This document shows positions 46,664 to 55,044 of a stretch of DNA of 64,000 nucleotides, piece after piece. The notes under the pieces are model-generated. The model saw only the letters and a list, made by a program, of their open reading frames with translations. It was not told the DNA's origin and ran no database searches. The position numbers and the translations under genes were made by a program. The stretch comes from Stackebrandtia nassauensis DSM 44728 (GTDB taxonomy: Bacteria; Actinomycetota; Actinomycetes; Mycobacteriales; Micromonosporaceae), in NCBI RefSeq assembly GCF_000024545.1, contig NC_013947.1:2480001-2544000 (forward strand), written 5' to 3'. The stretch's first letter is position 1. Every line of letters begins with the position of its first letter.

Positions 46664-49155
46664 GCTTGCGCATCGCCGACCTGCCCGTCTTCAACACCGA
46701 GCCGACCGAGGCGACGGAGGGCTCCGGCCTGGGAACGCTGGCCACCGAGCGCGGCAACCTGCCACTGCGCGGCCTGGACATCAACTGCCACGTCACCGGC
46801 CTGGGCGTCCGCACCGTCGTCACGCAGCGATTCCACAATCCACACGGCGAGCCCATCGAGGCGACCTACATCTTCCCGCTGCCCGAACGCGCGGCGGTCA
46901 CCGATATGACGATGACGGTCGCCGAGCGCACGGTCACCGCCGAGCTCCACGAACGCGCCAAGGCACGGCAGCTGTACGACACCGCGATCAGCGAGGGCAA
47001 ACGCGCCTCCATCGCCGAGGCCGAACGCGCCGACGTGTTCACCATGCGGGTCGGGAACCTCGGTGCCGGCGAGGAAGCCGTCGTCACCCTCACCCTCGTC
47101 GGCCCACTGGCCTTCGAGGACAACGAGGCGACGCTGCGGCTGCCGCTGGTCGTCGCGCCCCGCTACATCCCCGGCCAGCCCACCGGTGCCGCACCGGTGG
47201 GGGAGGGCTATGCCGAGGACACCGACGCGGTCCCCGACGCCTCCCGCATCACCCCGCCGGTGCTGTTGCCCGGCTTCCCCAACCCGGTGCGACTGTCCAT
47301 CGAGGTCACCATCGACCCGGCCGGACTGCCGTTGCGGCAACTGCGTTCCAGCCTGCACGCCGTCACAGTGGACGAGACCGGCGAGGTCACCCGGGTGCGG
47401 ATCGAACCCGGCGAGCGGGTCAACCGTGATTTCATCCTGCGCTTCGACTACGGCGAGTCCGGCGACGTCGCCGGCTCCCTGCTGACCGCTCCGGACGAGA
47501 ACGAGCCGACCAGCGGCACCTTCCAGCTGACCGCCATCCCGCCGTCCGACCTGCCCCGGGCCCGGCCCCGCGACGTCGTGGTCCTGCTGGACCGTTCCGG
47601 CAGCATGGGCGGCTGGAAGATGGTCGCCGCCCGTCGCGCCGCCGCCCGCATCGTCGACACCCTGTCCAGCGCCGACCGCTTCGCCGTCCGCTGCTTCGAC
47701 ACCGCCATGACCAGCCCGGAAGGCTTGGACCCCAACGGTTTGAGCGCCGGAACCGACCGCAACCGGTTCCGCGCCGTCGAACACCTCGCGGGCACCGAGA
47801 CCCGCGGCGGCACCGACATCCTCAAGCCCCTGTCCACGGCTGTCGACCTGCTGACGGCGGGCGAGAAGGGCCGCGACCGCGTCATCATCCTGGTCACCGA
47901 CGGCCAGGTCGGCAACGAGGACCAGATCCTGCGCGAACTCACCGGACGGCTGTCGGGCATGCGGGTCCACGTCGTCGGCATCGACAAGGCCGTGAACGCC
48001 GGTTTCCTGCACCGGCTGGCCCTGGTGGGCCGGGGCCGCTGCGAACTCGTCGAATCCGAGGACCGGCTCGACGAGGCCACCGCCCACATCCACCGCCGGA
48101 TCGTCGCCCCCGTCGTCACCGACCTCACCGTCACCGGCGAGGGCCTCGACCTGGAACCCGAAACCTTGGCACCCCACCGCATCCCCGACCTGTTCACCGG
48201 CGCCCCGCTGATCATCAGCGGCCGCTACCACGGCGCGGGAACCACACCCCGCCTGAAGCTCACCGGCACCAGCCAGGACGGCACCCCGTGGACCAGCGAA
48301 CTCGCGGCCCGCACCGACGACACCGCCCTGACCTGCCCCGCCTGGGCCCGCGCCCACCTGCGCGACCTGGAGGACCGCTACGCCTCAGCCCCCGGCTCAC
48401 CCGACCTGGGCGACCTCGAGAAACGCATCGTCGACGTCTCCCTGCGCCACCGGGTGCTGTCCCGGTTCACCTCCTTCGTCGCCGTGGACAGCCGCGTCGT
48501 CACCGAAGGCGGCAAACCCCGCACGGTCGTCCAGCCGGTCGAGATGCCGGAAGGCTGGGACATGCCCACCCCCGCCGCCCCCTCGCCCTACCTGGGAGCC
48601 AGCGTCCGCATGATGGCCGCTCCCGCCGCCGCCCCCGAGGCGATGGCCCAGGGCTACGGCGCCGCCCCGCCCCCGCCCGCCCAACCCGGCGGAGCCGCCC
48701 CGTCCTTCGCCCGCCCCGCCGCCCCCCGCAAGGCTCCCAACCGCGGCTTCGGCAAATCGGCGGGCGGTCCCGGCCAACCCCTCATGGACGTCGACCAGAT
48801 CCGCCAGATCCTGCACGACGAATGGCGCATCCTCGACCCCGAAGTCCACACCATGGAGTTCAAGGCCCCCGAGGTCGTCGCCCGGGAACGCCGAGCGGCC
48901 CTGTCCGACCTGGCCACCCGCCTCGGCGTCGTCATCGACGCCATGAGGGACACGGGAGCCTTCGACGGCGACACGGTGACCGCCCTACGCGACCTCCTGC
49001 CCCGCATGGAGGCCTGCGAACGCCCCAACCCACCAACCGGAGACGACCTGGCATCGCTGTGGCAGCGCACCATCGAACTCCTGCGAACCCTGAGCGAGAC
49101 CGGCGGCGCCACCCCGCCGTCGTCAACGGATCCCAAACCGTTCTGGAAGCGGTGA
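46660..49155 (+). CDS. VIT and VWA domain protein
   Basis: An 831-residue protein. It has an N-terminal VIT domain (about 30-155; YIFPLPERAAVTDMTM), then a VWA domain (about 303-470) with an intact MIDAS DRSGSMGG (Asp311, Ser313, Ser315) and ILVTDGQVGNE. A beta-rich segment follows, then an Ala/Pro-rich linker (about 640-705) and a helical C-terminal region of about 130 residues. It has no signal peptide or membrane span, so it is probably intracellular. VIT-VWA proteins form complexes and can sense or act on partners; the partner here is unknown. The MerR gene just upstream is its only neighbour in the operon. Confidence 0.9.
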   Translation: MSLRIADLPVFNTEPTEATEGSGLGTLATERGNLPLRGLDINCHVTGLGVRTVVTQRFHNPHGEPIEATYIFPLPERAAVTDMTMTVAERTVTAELHERAKARQLYDTAISEGKRASIAEAERADVFTMRVGNLGAGEEAVVTLTLVGPLAFEDNEATLRLPLVVAPRYIPGQPTGAAPVGEGYAEDTDAVPDASRITPPVLLPGFPNPVRLSIEVTIDPAGLPLRQLRSSLHAVTVDETGEVTRVRIEPGERVNRDFILRFDYGESGDVAGSLLTAPDENEPTSGTFQLTAIPPSDLPRARPRDVVVLLDRSGSMGGWKMVAARRAAARIVDTLSSADRFAVRCFDTAMTSPEGLDPNGLSAGTDRNRFRAVEHLAGTETRGGTDILKPLSTAVDLLTAGEKGRDRVIILVTDGQVGNEDQILRELTGRLSGMRVHVVGIDKAVNAGFLHRLALVGRGRCELVESEDRLDEATAHIHRRIVAPVVTDLTVTGEGLDLEPETLAPHRIPDLFTGAPLIISGRYHGAGTTPRLKLTGTSQDGTPWTSELAARTDDTALTCPAWARAHLRDLEDRYASAPGSPDLGDLEKRIVDVSLRHRVLSRFTSFVAVDSRVVTEGGKPRTVVQPVEMPEGWDMPTPAAPSPYLGASVRMMAAPAAAPEAMAQGYGAAPPPPAQPGGAAPSFARPAAPRKAPNRGFGKSAGGPGQPLMDVDQIRQILHDEWRILDPEVHTMEFKAPEVVARERRAALSDLATRLGVVIDAMRDTGAFDGDTVTALRDLLPRMEACERPNPPTGDDLASLWQRTIELLRTLSETGGATPPSSTDPKPFWKR

Positions 49156-49165
49156 CCAGCTAGCG

Positions 49166-49197
49166 GAGTGGGTCCGCTCGGCCGAGCGGACCCACTC
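49166..49197. terminator. 32-bp palindromic terminator
   Basis: GAGTGGGTCCGCTCGG is followed at once by its exact complement. It lies 10 bp past the VIT-VWA stop and forms a very strong hairpin. Confidence 0.85.
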
Positions 49198-49208
49198 GCG
49201 ATGGAAAT

Positions 49209-49444
49209 GTGCGCTGTGTGTGCGGCTCGTTCTTTGCGTTGCGGCCAAAGTTTCGCGACGACGGAGAGGAACCGCTGCCATACCTGGTCACGGCCTGGAT
49301 CGTCTGCGCGCTGCTGTTGACACTGCGGCTAGGGCCGACGCTCGGCGTCGACCGGACCGGGATCTGGTTCCGGTCGGTGCTGTGGCGCCGCAAGGTGTCG
49401 TTCGTACCGTGGTCGCCGCGGTGGTGGTGTCCGAAACGCGTTGA
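49209..49444 (+). pseudogene. PH-domain membrane protein remnant
   Basis: One frame reads LVTAWIVCALLLTLRLGPTLG, then GVDRTGIWFRSVLWRRKVSF and VPW, the form of an actinobacterial bacterial-PH membrane protein. Within the next few codons the sense continues in another frame (VVAAVVVSETR), which stops at 49444. The remnant is short, has one helix and no complete domain, and lies between a terminator and the convergent ridA. A frameshift and truncation explain it best. It may be transcribed, but a working product is unlikely. Confidence 0.5.
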
Positions 49445-49525
49445 GGGCCAAGCGAATCGCGTCGGCAGCGTCGAACCGGACCGCCACGTGGACGGGAGCG
49501 TGGTGGCGACAGCTCGCGGGCCGGG

Positions 49526-49912
49526 TCAGCTGGCGGCGATGACCTCGATCTCGACCAGCCAGTCGCTGTCCAAGGTGGTGGCGACGATCGCGGTGGTGGG
49601 GACGCGACGGTCACCGAGCGCGGCAACGCGGGCGGCGGCGTTCGCCTCCGCGTAGGCGGGGTCGCGCAGGTAGCTGGTCAGCCGGACGATGTTGTCCACC
49701 GTCATGTCGGCCGAGGCGAGGATGACGCGAATGTTCGACCAGATCAGGTCGAGTTGTTCGTCCAAGCTGGACCCCGGCTTACCGGCGGGGTCGAGGCCCA
49801 TCGTGCCGGAGACGAACAGCATCCGCTCGGCCCCTCGCACCTCCATGGCGTGCACGTAGTCGTCGGTGGCGGGGTAGACGCCGTCGGTCGGGTTGCGGGG
49901 TACGAGTTCCAT
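49526..49912 (-). CDS. RidA-family protein
   Basis: A 128-residue RidA/YjgF/UK114-like protein that, in the canonical branch, hydrolyses reactive enamines and imines. It has FVSGTMGLDPAGKPGSSLDEQ, NIRVILASADMTVDNIVRLTSYL, and ending VEIEVIAAS. RidA proper has a conserved Arg in R-D-P-H or similar (here LRDPAYAEANAA), so activity is plausible but the subfamily is unsure. The ATG at 49912 is chosen; an ATG four codons upstream is also possible (GAGGA lies against it). The name ridA is not assigned because the subgroup is unclear. Confidence 0.85.
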   Translation of the reverse strand: MELVPRNPTDGVYPATDDYVHAMEVRGAERMLFVSGTMGLDPAGKPGSSLDEQLDLIWSNIRVILASADMTVDNIVRLTSYLRDPAYAEANAAARVAALGDRRVPTTAIVATTLDSDWLVEIEVIAAS

Positions 49913-50024
49913 GCGTTGTCTCATTCCTCGATGGGCACTGCGGCTGTCGTCAGCGAAAGATACTGGACCGCGCTCGGTTCGGCCAGAACCAGCCCGGTTG
50001 CGGGGGTTCGGCAGGATGGCGCAC

Positions 50025-50591
50025 ATGTCCTCAAGCTGGGTGTGGCGGCGTGGCCGCAAGTTGAAGCGCGCCGACCATGTCCACGGCTGGTGGTGGGAGG
50101 CCGTTCTGGGCGACGATGAGCACGGCCAGTGGGCGGCACAGCTGGCCCAGGCACCGACTTTTCTCAGGGACGGCACCGTGTTTCGCATGGCCGATGCGGT
50201 GATCCGCTGCTATCCCCGCGACGAGTGGTGGGTGGCGACGTTCTACGGCTCGGAGCGTGGCGTGACCTTCGTCCGGCCCGGTGGTGGCGTGGACGAACGG
50301 CTCAATCCGAATGCGATCTATGTGGACATGTCGACACCGCCTGAATGGACGGAAGCGGGGATCTCGTTCGTGGACCTCACCGTGGACGTGGTCAAACGGT
50401 ACGACGGGACGATCGCCGTCCTGGACGAGGACGAGGTTGACGAAGAGGCGCGTAAGTGGGCGACGCCCGCCGGTCAACTGGCGCAGGCGCGGCACAGCCG
50501 GGCTCGGGTCGAGGGCTTTATGACAGCGGGAGTTGGTGTTTTCGGCGTGGTCGCGGAGTCGTGGCGGGACCGGTTCGAGGGTTGTCGGTGA
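50025..50591 (+). CDS. DUF402 family protein
   Basis: A 188-residue protein of the DUF402 family (FomD/SA1684-like), seen in NPNAIYVDMSTPPEWTE, ISFVDLTVDVVKRYDG and IAVLDEDEVDEEARK. Acidic residues near the C-terminus (LDEDE) are likely metal ligands in the family, whose known members are nucleoside phosphate hydrolases. The ATG at 50025 has AGGA at 8 nt upstream; the ATG nine bases earlier is an alternative. It is divergent from ridA. A hairpin follows the stop. Confidence 0.82.
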   Translation: MSSSWVWRRGRKLKRADHVHGWWWEAVLGDDEHGQWAAQLAQAPTFLRDGTVFRMADAVIRCYPRDEWWVATFYGSERGVTFVRPGGGVDERLNPNAIYVDMSTPPEWTEAGISFVDLTVDVVKRYDGTIAVLDEDEVDEEARKWATPAGQLAQARHSRARVEGFMTAGVGVFGVVAESWRDRFEGCR

Positions 50592-50605
50592 CGGGGCGAG
50601 TGGAC

Positions 50606-50631
50606 GGCGTCCGGCGGGGTGGCCGGACGCC
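50606..50631. terminator. Bidirectional hairpin terminator
   Basis: A 10-bp stem (GGCGTCCGGC) with a 6-nt loop lies between the convergent DUF402 and mycothiol-enzyme genes. Confidence 0.7.
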
Positions 50632-50652
50632 GGGTAGTGCGGGTGGGGTGGG

Positions 50653-51327
50653 TTATTCGGTCAGGTCTTTCTCGGGGAAGTCGAACGCGGGCATGTGCGC
50701 CAGGTGCGGCGCGGGGTTGTGCCAGCCGAGCGTTTCGAGTTGGACGCGACTGCGGCGGCCCGCCAGGCCGCGGGAGAGGTCGTAGCCGTTGGTGTGGACC
50801 GTTGTGGCCGGGGTGCCGTCGCCCAGTTGCCAGTCCTGGTCGAGGTCGTCGGCGACCACCCGGACCGATGGTGTGTCGGCGGGCCAGTGCGCGGCGATCG
50901 CGGGGACCAGGAGGTCGATGGTGAAGCGGACGGTGGTCTCGTCGCGGTCGACCGGTTCGCCGAGGGCGGCGCGGATGTCCTGCTCGTGGTGCCACAGGTC
51001 GAAGGCGTTGCCCCACAGCTTCGCGTCGGCGCGCATGGCGGTGTCGAAGGCTTCGGCGTTGCCCGACCATTCGGTGCAGATGTCGGCGAGAGTGTGGTCG
51101 GCGCGGTTGGATACGTGGATCGCGGTCCAGGGAGCGGTTCCCTGCTCGTCGACGTTGCCGGTGAGAGAGTCGGCGACGTTGCCCGCCAGGTGGGCGTAGG
51201 TGTCGCGGACTGTCCACAGCGGGAGGGCGGGGACGGGGGTCTCGTGGCGGGACGTGTCCAGTGTGGTGGCCAGGTTCAGGAGGCGGTGGCGGATGCGCGC
51301 GTAGATGTCGGGTGCGTGGGAAAGCAT
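50653..51327 (-). CDS. Mycothiol-dependent maleylpyruvate isomerase-like protein
   Basis: A 224-residue DinB/MDMPI-fold protein. The N-terminal four-helix bundle contains WTVRDTYAHLAGNVAD (His for metal) and WHHEQDIRAALGEP (the H-x3-D motif), the metal-binding pattern of mycothiol-dependent enzymes. The C-terminal 85 residues fit the small SCP2-like tail of the family (VRVVADDLDQDWQLG). The reaction is unknown. The gene is divergent from the HxlR regulator, which probably controls it. Confidence 0.82.
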   Translation of the reverse strand: MLSHAPDIYARIRHRLLNLATTLDTSRHETPVPALPLWTVRDTYAHLAGNVADSLTGNVDEQGTAPWTAIHVSNRADHTLADICTEWSGNAEAFDTAMRADAKLWGNAFDLWHHEQDIRAALGEPVDRDETTVRFTIDLLVPAIAAHWPADTPSVRVVADDLDQDWQLGDGTPATTVHTNGYDLSRGLAGRRSRVQLETLGWHNPAPHLAHMPAFDFPEKDLTE

Positions 51328-51356
51328 CGCTGGGGCCTTTCGTCAAGGTGTACTAG

Positions 51357-51414
51357 CATCACGCAAGTAACTAGGGTTGCATGACGCTAGCATGTTGACT
51401 TTCATGACGCAAGT
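51357..51414. repeat. Three 11-bp direct repeats at 23-bp steps
   Basis: CATSACGCWAG occurs at 51357, 51380 and 51403 (CATCACGCAAG, CATGACGCTAG, CATGACGCAAG). The two steps are both exactly 23 bp. The array spans most of the gap between the mycothiol-enzyme gene and hxlR and is a natural binding array for HxlR or another dimeric regulator. Confidence 0.65.
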
Positions 51415-51425
51415 TCGGAGGAACG

Positions 51426-51872
51426 ATGCTGGGAAGGCTCTACCCCTCACAGGAATGCTCGGCCGCCCGCGCGCTGGAACTGGTCGGCGAACGCTGGACC
51501 CTGCTCATCCTTCGCGACGCCCTGTTCAAGGACTTCACCCGTTTCTCGCAGTTCCAGCAGAGCCTGTCGATCGCCCCGAACATCCTGACCAAACGTCTCA
51601 ATGACCTGGTGGACAACGGAATCCTGCGAACCCACACCGCCGCAGACCGCTCCGACCACCACGAATACCTCCTCACCGAGATGGGCCAGACACTCAAACC
51701 CGTCATCACCTCCCTCACCGTGTGGGGCGACCGCTGGGTCCGCCCCGGTCCGGCGGTGTTCGTGCACGAGACCTGCGGCACCGAGGTCTCGCAGCGCTAC
51801 GACTGCCCGCACTGCGGCGACACGGTCGCCCCCGAAGCCGTCCGCGCGAACCCCCGCCTCACCGCCGACTGA
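51426..51872 (+). CDS. HxlR-family regulator
   Basis: A 148-residue HxlR-type winged-helix regulator. The N-terminal Cys (QECSAARAL, Cys10) is the redox or aldehyde-sensing position in the family, and the HTH covers LELVGERWTLLILRDAL to ILTKRLNDLV. A C-terminal extension has CGTEV...DCPHCGDT, a possible zinc ribbon or extra Cys sensor. A GGAGG site precedes the ATG. It is divergent from the mycothiol-enzyme gene with three phased repeats between them. Confidence 0.9.
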   Translation: MLGRLYPSQECSAARALELVGERWTLLILRDALFKDFTRFSQFQQSLSIAPNILTKRLNDLVDNGILRTHTAADRSDHHEYLLTEMGQTLKPVITSLTVWGDRWVRPGPAVFVHETCGTEVSQRYDCPHCGDTVAPEAVRANPRLTAD

Positions 51873-51936
51873 CCCGCCCGACCCTATGAGCGGGGGGCGT
51901 GGTGGGTTGGGGGTGCTGGCGGGTGGGGTGGTGGCG

Positions 51937-51942
51937 TAGCGT
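51937..51942 (+). promoter_or_regulatory. -10 box for leaderless epoxide hydrolase mRNA
   Basis: TAGCGT lies 8 nt before the GTG at 51951. Confidence 0.4.
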
Positions 51943-51950
51943 CACGCGAC

Positions 51951-53131
51951 GTGAGTGAGCGCGAGGATGTGGAGCTGCGGCCGTTTCGGGTTGAGATCGC
52001 TGAGGATGAGCTGGTCGATCTGCGGGGGCGGTTGGATCGGGTTCGGTGGCCGGAGGACGTGGGTGGGCCGGGGTGGGCGCGCGGGGTGCCGGGGGAGTAC
52101 TTGCGGGAGTTGGTGCGGTATTGGCGGGAGGAGTATGACTGGCGGGCCGCGGAGGAGCGGTTGAATCGGTGGCCGCAGTTCACGGCCGTGGTGGACGGGG
52201 CGCGGGTGCATTTCGCTCATGTGCGGTCGCCGGAGCCGGGGGCTCGGGCTTTGCTCATGACGCACGGGTGGCCCGGGTCGATTGTGGAGTTCTCGGAGGT
52301 GGTGGGGCCGTTGACCGATCCGGTGCGGTTCGGTGGGGAGGCCCGGGACGCTTTTCATGTGGTGTTGCCCAGTATTCCGGGGTTCGGGTTTTCAGGGCCG
52401 ACGCCCGGGCCGGGGTGGGAGTTTCGGCGGGTGGCTAGCGCGTTTGGGGAAGTGATGCGGCGCTTGGGGTATCGGGAGTACGGGGTGCAGGGTGGCGATT
52501 GGGGGGGGCTGCCATTTCGCGGGAGTTGGGGCGGATTCGTCCGGGGGAGGTGAGTGGGGTTCATCTGAACCTGTTGCCCGGGGGTGGGGCGACGGCGGCG
52601 CCCGGGGAGGCGGAACTGGCCGGGTTGAGCGAGGGGGAGCGGGAGCGGACCTTGGCGTCTTGGCGGCGGCAGGCCGCGTGGGATGCCGAGAGTGCCGGGT
52701 ACGCGGTGGTGCAGGCTACGCGGCCGCGGACCTTGTCGTACGCCCTGACCGATTCGCCGGTGGGGCAGTTGGCGTGGATCGCGGAGAAGTTCCGGGAGTG
52801 GTCCGATCCGGAGTGTGTCATCGATCGGGATCTGTTGCTGACCAACGTGATGCTGTACTGGCTGACCCGGACGGCGGGGTCGTCGGCGGCCATCTATTAC
52901 GAGCGTGCGCACACCGATTACGGCGGGGACATGTATCCGGCTTCGCAGACGCCGACGGCGTTGGCGGTGTTCGCCCACGACAACTTCATCCCGTTGCGGC
53001 ATGTCGCCGAGCGGACGAACAACATCGTGCGGTGGACCGAGTATGGGCGGGGCGGGCACTTTCCGGCTTTGGAGGTGCCGGAGACGTTGGTGGGGGATGT
53101 GCGGGAGTTCTTTCGGGCTATTCGCCCGTGA
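51951..53131 (+). pseudogene. Epoxide hydrolase split by a frameshift at a G8 run
   Basis: Two frames together make one epoxide hydrolase: the first (51951-52553) has the N-terminal EHN domain and HGWPGSIVEFSEV, and ends in the nucleophile elbow QGGDWG. The sense continues in the frame of 52499-53131 (AAISRELGRIRPGEVSGVHL). At the break is a run of eight G residues (52501-52508) in the middle of the elbow. Six or nine Gs would restore one protein of about 390 residues. Phase variation, a sequencing error, ribosomal slippage and a decaying gene all fit. Codon use is G-rich at the third position, unlike the C-ending neighbours. Confidence 0.75.
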
Positions 53132-53630
53132 CTCCGTCGAGGGCCTCGCGGATCAGGTCGGCATGTCCATTGTGGCGGGCGTATTCCTCGATCATGTGGA
53201 CGTAGATCCAGCGGAGCGTGTAGACGCGCCCGTGGCGGTCGGGAGGAGTCTGCCAGTCCAGGTCCTCGATACCGGCTGCGTTCTCGCGGGCGAGCTCGCA
53301 GGCGACGTCGAACTGTTTGAACGCGTCCTCGACGTCCTCCGCGCCGATGTTCTCGAACTCGCCGTCCGGGTTGTCCTCGGTCCAGTACAGGCCGCGTTCG
53401 CGGGGCACTCCCGGCAGGACGTGGAGGAACCAGTGCCGTTCGACGTCGACCATGTGCCGGACCAGGCCGAGCAGGGACAGGCTCGATGGCGGCACCGTGC
53501 GGTCGGCGAGCCGGTCGGTCGGGACGCCGTCGCACTTGAGCAGCAGGGTGGCGCGGTGGAAGTCGAGCCAGGATTCGAGCATCTCGCGATCGGGGGCGGT
53601 GCGGGGAGCGCGAACGCGTTCGACAGTCAT
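53118..53630 (-). CDS. DinB/DUF664-type protein
   Basis: A 170-residue DinB-like four-helix protein of the DUF664 group. The metal-binding motif is likely HMVDVERHWF near residue 60, with HMIEEYARHNGHADLIREAL near the C-terminus (the H-x3-H pattern). Members are often thiol-dependent transferases, including mycothiol-dependent ones. Its TAGATT -10 box lies 7 nt before the ATG. The stop overlaps the end of the convergent epoxide hydrolase by 14 bp. Confidence 0.85.
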   Translation of the reverse strand: MTVERVRAPRTAPDREMLESWLDFHRATLLLKCDGVPTDRLADRTVPPSSLSLLGLVRHMVDVERHWFLHVLPGVPRERGLYWTEDNPDGEFENIGAEDVEDAFKQFDVACELARENAAGIEDLDWQTPPDRHGRVYTLRWIYVHMIEEYARHNGHADLIREALDGVTGE

Positions 53631-53637
53631 GTCCTGG

Positions 53638-53643
53638 AATCTA
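53638..53643 (-). promoter_or_regulatory. -10 box for leaderless DinB-like mRNA
   Basis: On the minus strand TAGATT lies 7 nt before the ATG at 53630, as in ligA. Confidence 0.5.
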
Positions 53644-53736
53644 ACCGCTCGACAACCCCGGTATCCACCCGGTTAACTGGGCCTCATCCGCGACAAAACA
53701 GTGGACGCGAGTGGGCCGGCGTGTGAGGATCGCGGC

Positions 53737-54951
53737 GTGACGACGCCAGAGTTCTCCATCCGCACCGCCAACGCCGACGAGTACGAGCGCGCCGCGCGCA
53801 TCTTCACCAGCGCGATGCTGTTCGAGTTCACGCCCAGTGAGGTGGGGCGGGCCCGGTTCGAACCGGAGCGGGCGCTGATCGCCGAGATCGACGGGGAGGC
53901 GGCCGGGGTCACCAAGGCGATGACGCGTGACCTGTCGATCCCCGGCGGGGTCGTTCCGGCGGCCCATATCAGCGGGGTGGGCGTCGGTCAGACCTTCCGC
54001 AGGCGCGGTGTCCTGTCAGGACTGATGCGGCGGCAGCTGCGCGAGGTGCCCGAGGCGCTGGCGGTGCTGTGGGCCTCGGAGACCGCGATCTACGGGCGAT
54101 ACGGCTACGCCGTGGCGAGTGCGGAGCTGCGGCTGGCGGCACAGCTGCCGCAGCTGGGCGTCAAGCCGGTCAACGACTCCGGACGGCTGCGCGCCATCGA
54201 GGCCGACACCGCCGCCACGGTGCTGCCGCCGGTGCTCGCCGAGTACCAGAAGCAGCGCCCCGGGGTCTCGGGACGGCGGCCGGTGGAGTGGGCGACCACT
54301 CTGGACGACCCGGCGGAGTTCCGGCACGGCGCCTCGGCCCGCCGGATCACCGTGCACGAGGACGCGTCCGGCAAGGTCGACGGCTACGCGCTGTGGCGCA
54401 CCAAGCTGGAGTTCGACGAAGCGGGTGTCAACGGTGAGGTCACTGTGGAGGAGGTCGTCGCCACCACTCCCGAAGCCTATGGGGCACTGTGGAGCAACCT
54501 GCTGACGATGGACCTGTGCCGCAAGCTCAACTACATGCACGCCGCCGTCGACGAGCCGGTGCAGCAGCTGGTGTCCAACACCCGCGCGCTGAGCGCCCGG
54601 TGGTCGGACGCGCTGTGGGTGCGCGTCACCGACGTCCGCCGGGCCCTGGAACAGCGCCGCTTCGGTGCCCCGATCGATCTGGTCCTGAACATCACCGACG
54701 ACCTGATCGCGTCCAATAGCGGACACTTCCATCTCCGCGGCGACATCGACAAGGCCCACTGCGAACCCACCGACGCCCCGGCCGACATCTCGTTGTCCGT
54801 CAACGAACTGGGCTCGGCCTACCTGGGCGGACGGTCGCTGGCGGAGTTCGCCGTCACCGGCAAGGTCACCGAGCACACCCCCGGCGCGGTCCACGCCGCC
54901 AGTGCCGGGTTCGGCTGGCCGGTGGCGCCGGGCAGCATCGAGATCTTCTAA
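53737..54951 (+). CDS. eis: Eis-family N-acetyltransferase
   Basis: A 404-residue Eis-like protein: two GNAT domains and a C-terminal SCP2-like domain. The acetyl-CoA motif is VGVGQTFRRRGVLSGLMRRQL (shown in part; residues about 84-105), YGRYGYAVASAE follows, and the C-terminus ends APGSIEIF, with the carboxylate that helps catalysis in Eis. The length and order fit Eis of M. tuberculosis, which acetylates aminoglycosides and protein lysines. The GTG at 53737 has a GAGGA site; the longer frame from 53701 is rejected. Confidence 0.9.
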   Translation: MTTPEFSIRTANADEYERAARIFTSAMLFEFTPSEVGRARFEPERALIAEIDGEAAGVTKAMTRDLSIPGGVVPAAHISGVGVGQTFRRRGVLSGLMRRQLREVPEALAVLWASETAIYGRYGYAVASAELRLAAQLPQLGVKPVNDSGRLRAIEADTAATVLPPVLAEYQKQRPGVSGRRPVEWATTLDDPAEFRHGASARRITVHEDASGKVDGYALWRTKLEFDEAGVNGEVTVEEVVATTPEAYGALWSNLLTMDLCRKLNYMHAAVDEPVQQLVSNTRALSARWSDALWVRVTDVRRALEQRRFGAPIDLVLNITDDLIASNSGHFHLRGDIDKAHCEPTDAPADISLSVNELGSAYLGGRSLAEFAVTGKVTEHTPGAVHAASAGFGWPVAPGSIEIF

Positions 54952-54980
54952 TCGACTGGAAGACTCTGATTCCGGGCGAC

Positions 54981-54986
54981 TACGAT
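54981..54986 (+). promoter_or_regulatory. -10 box upstream of thrS
   Basis: TACGAT lies 58 bp before the GTG of thrS, giving an ordinary leader with an AAGGAG site. There is too little sequence for a T-box leader. Confidence 0.35.
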
Positions 54987-55044
54987 GGGCGCACGCCGGG
55001 GGATTCTCGGCCGAAAACCATTCCGCTCGTGAAGGAGAGCCATC

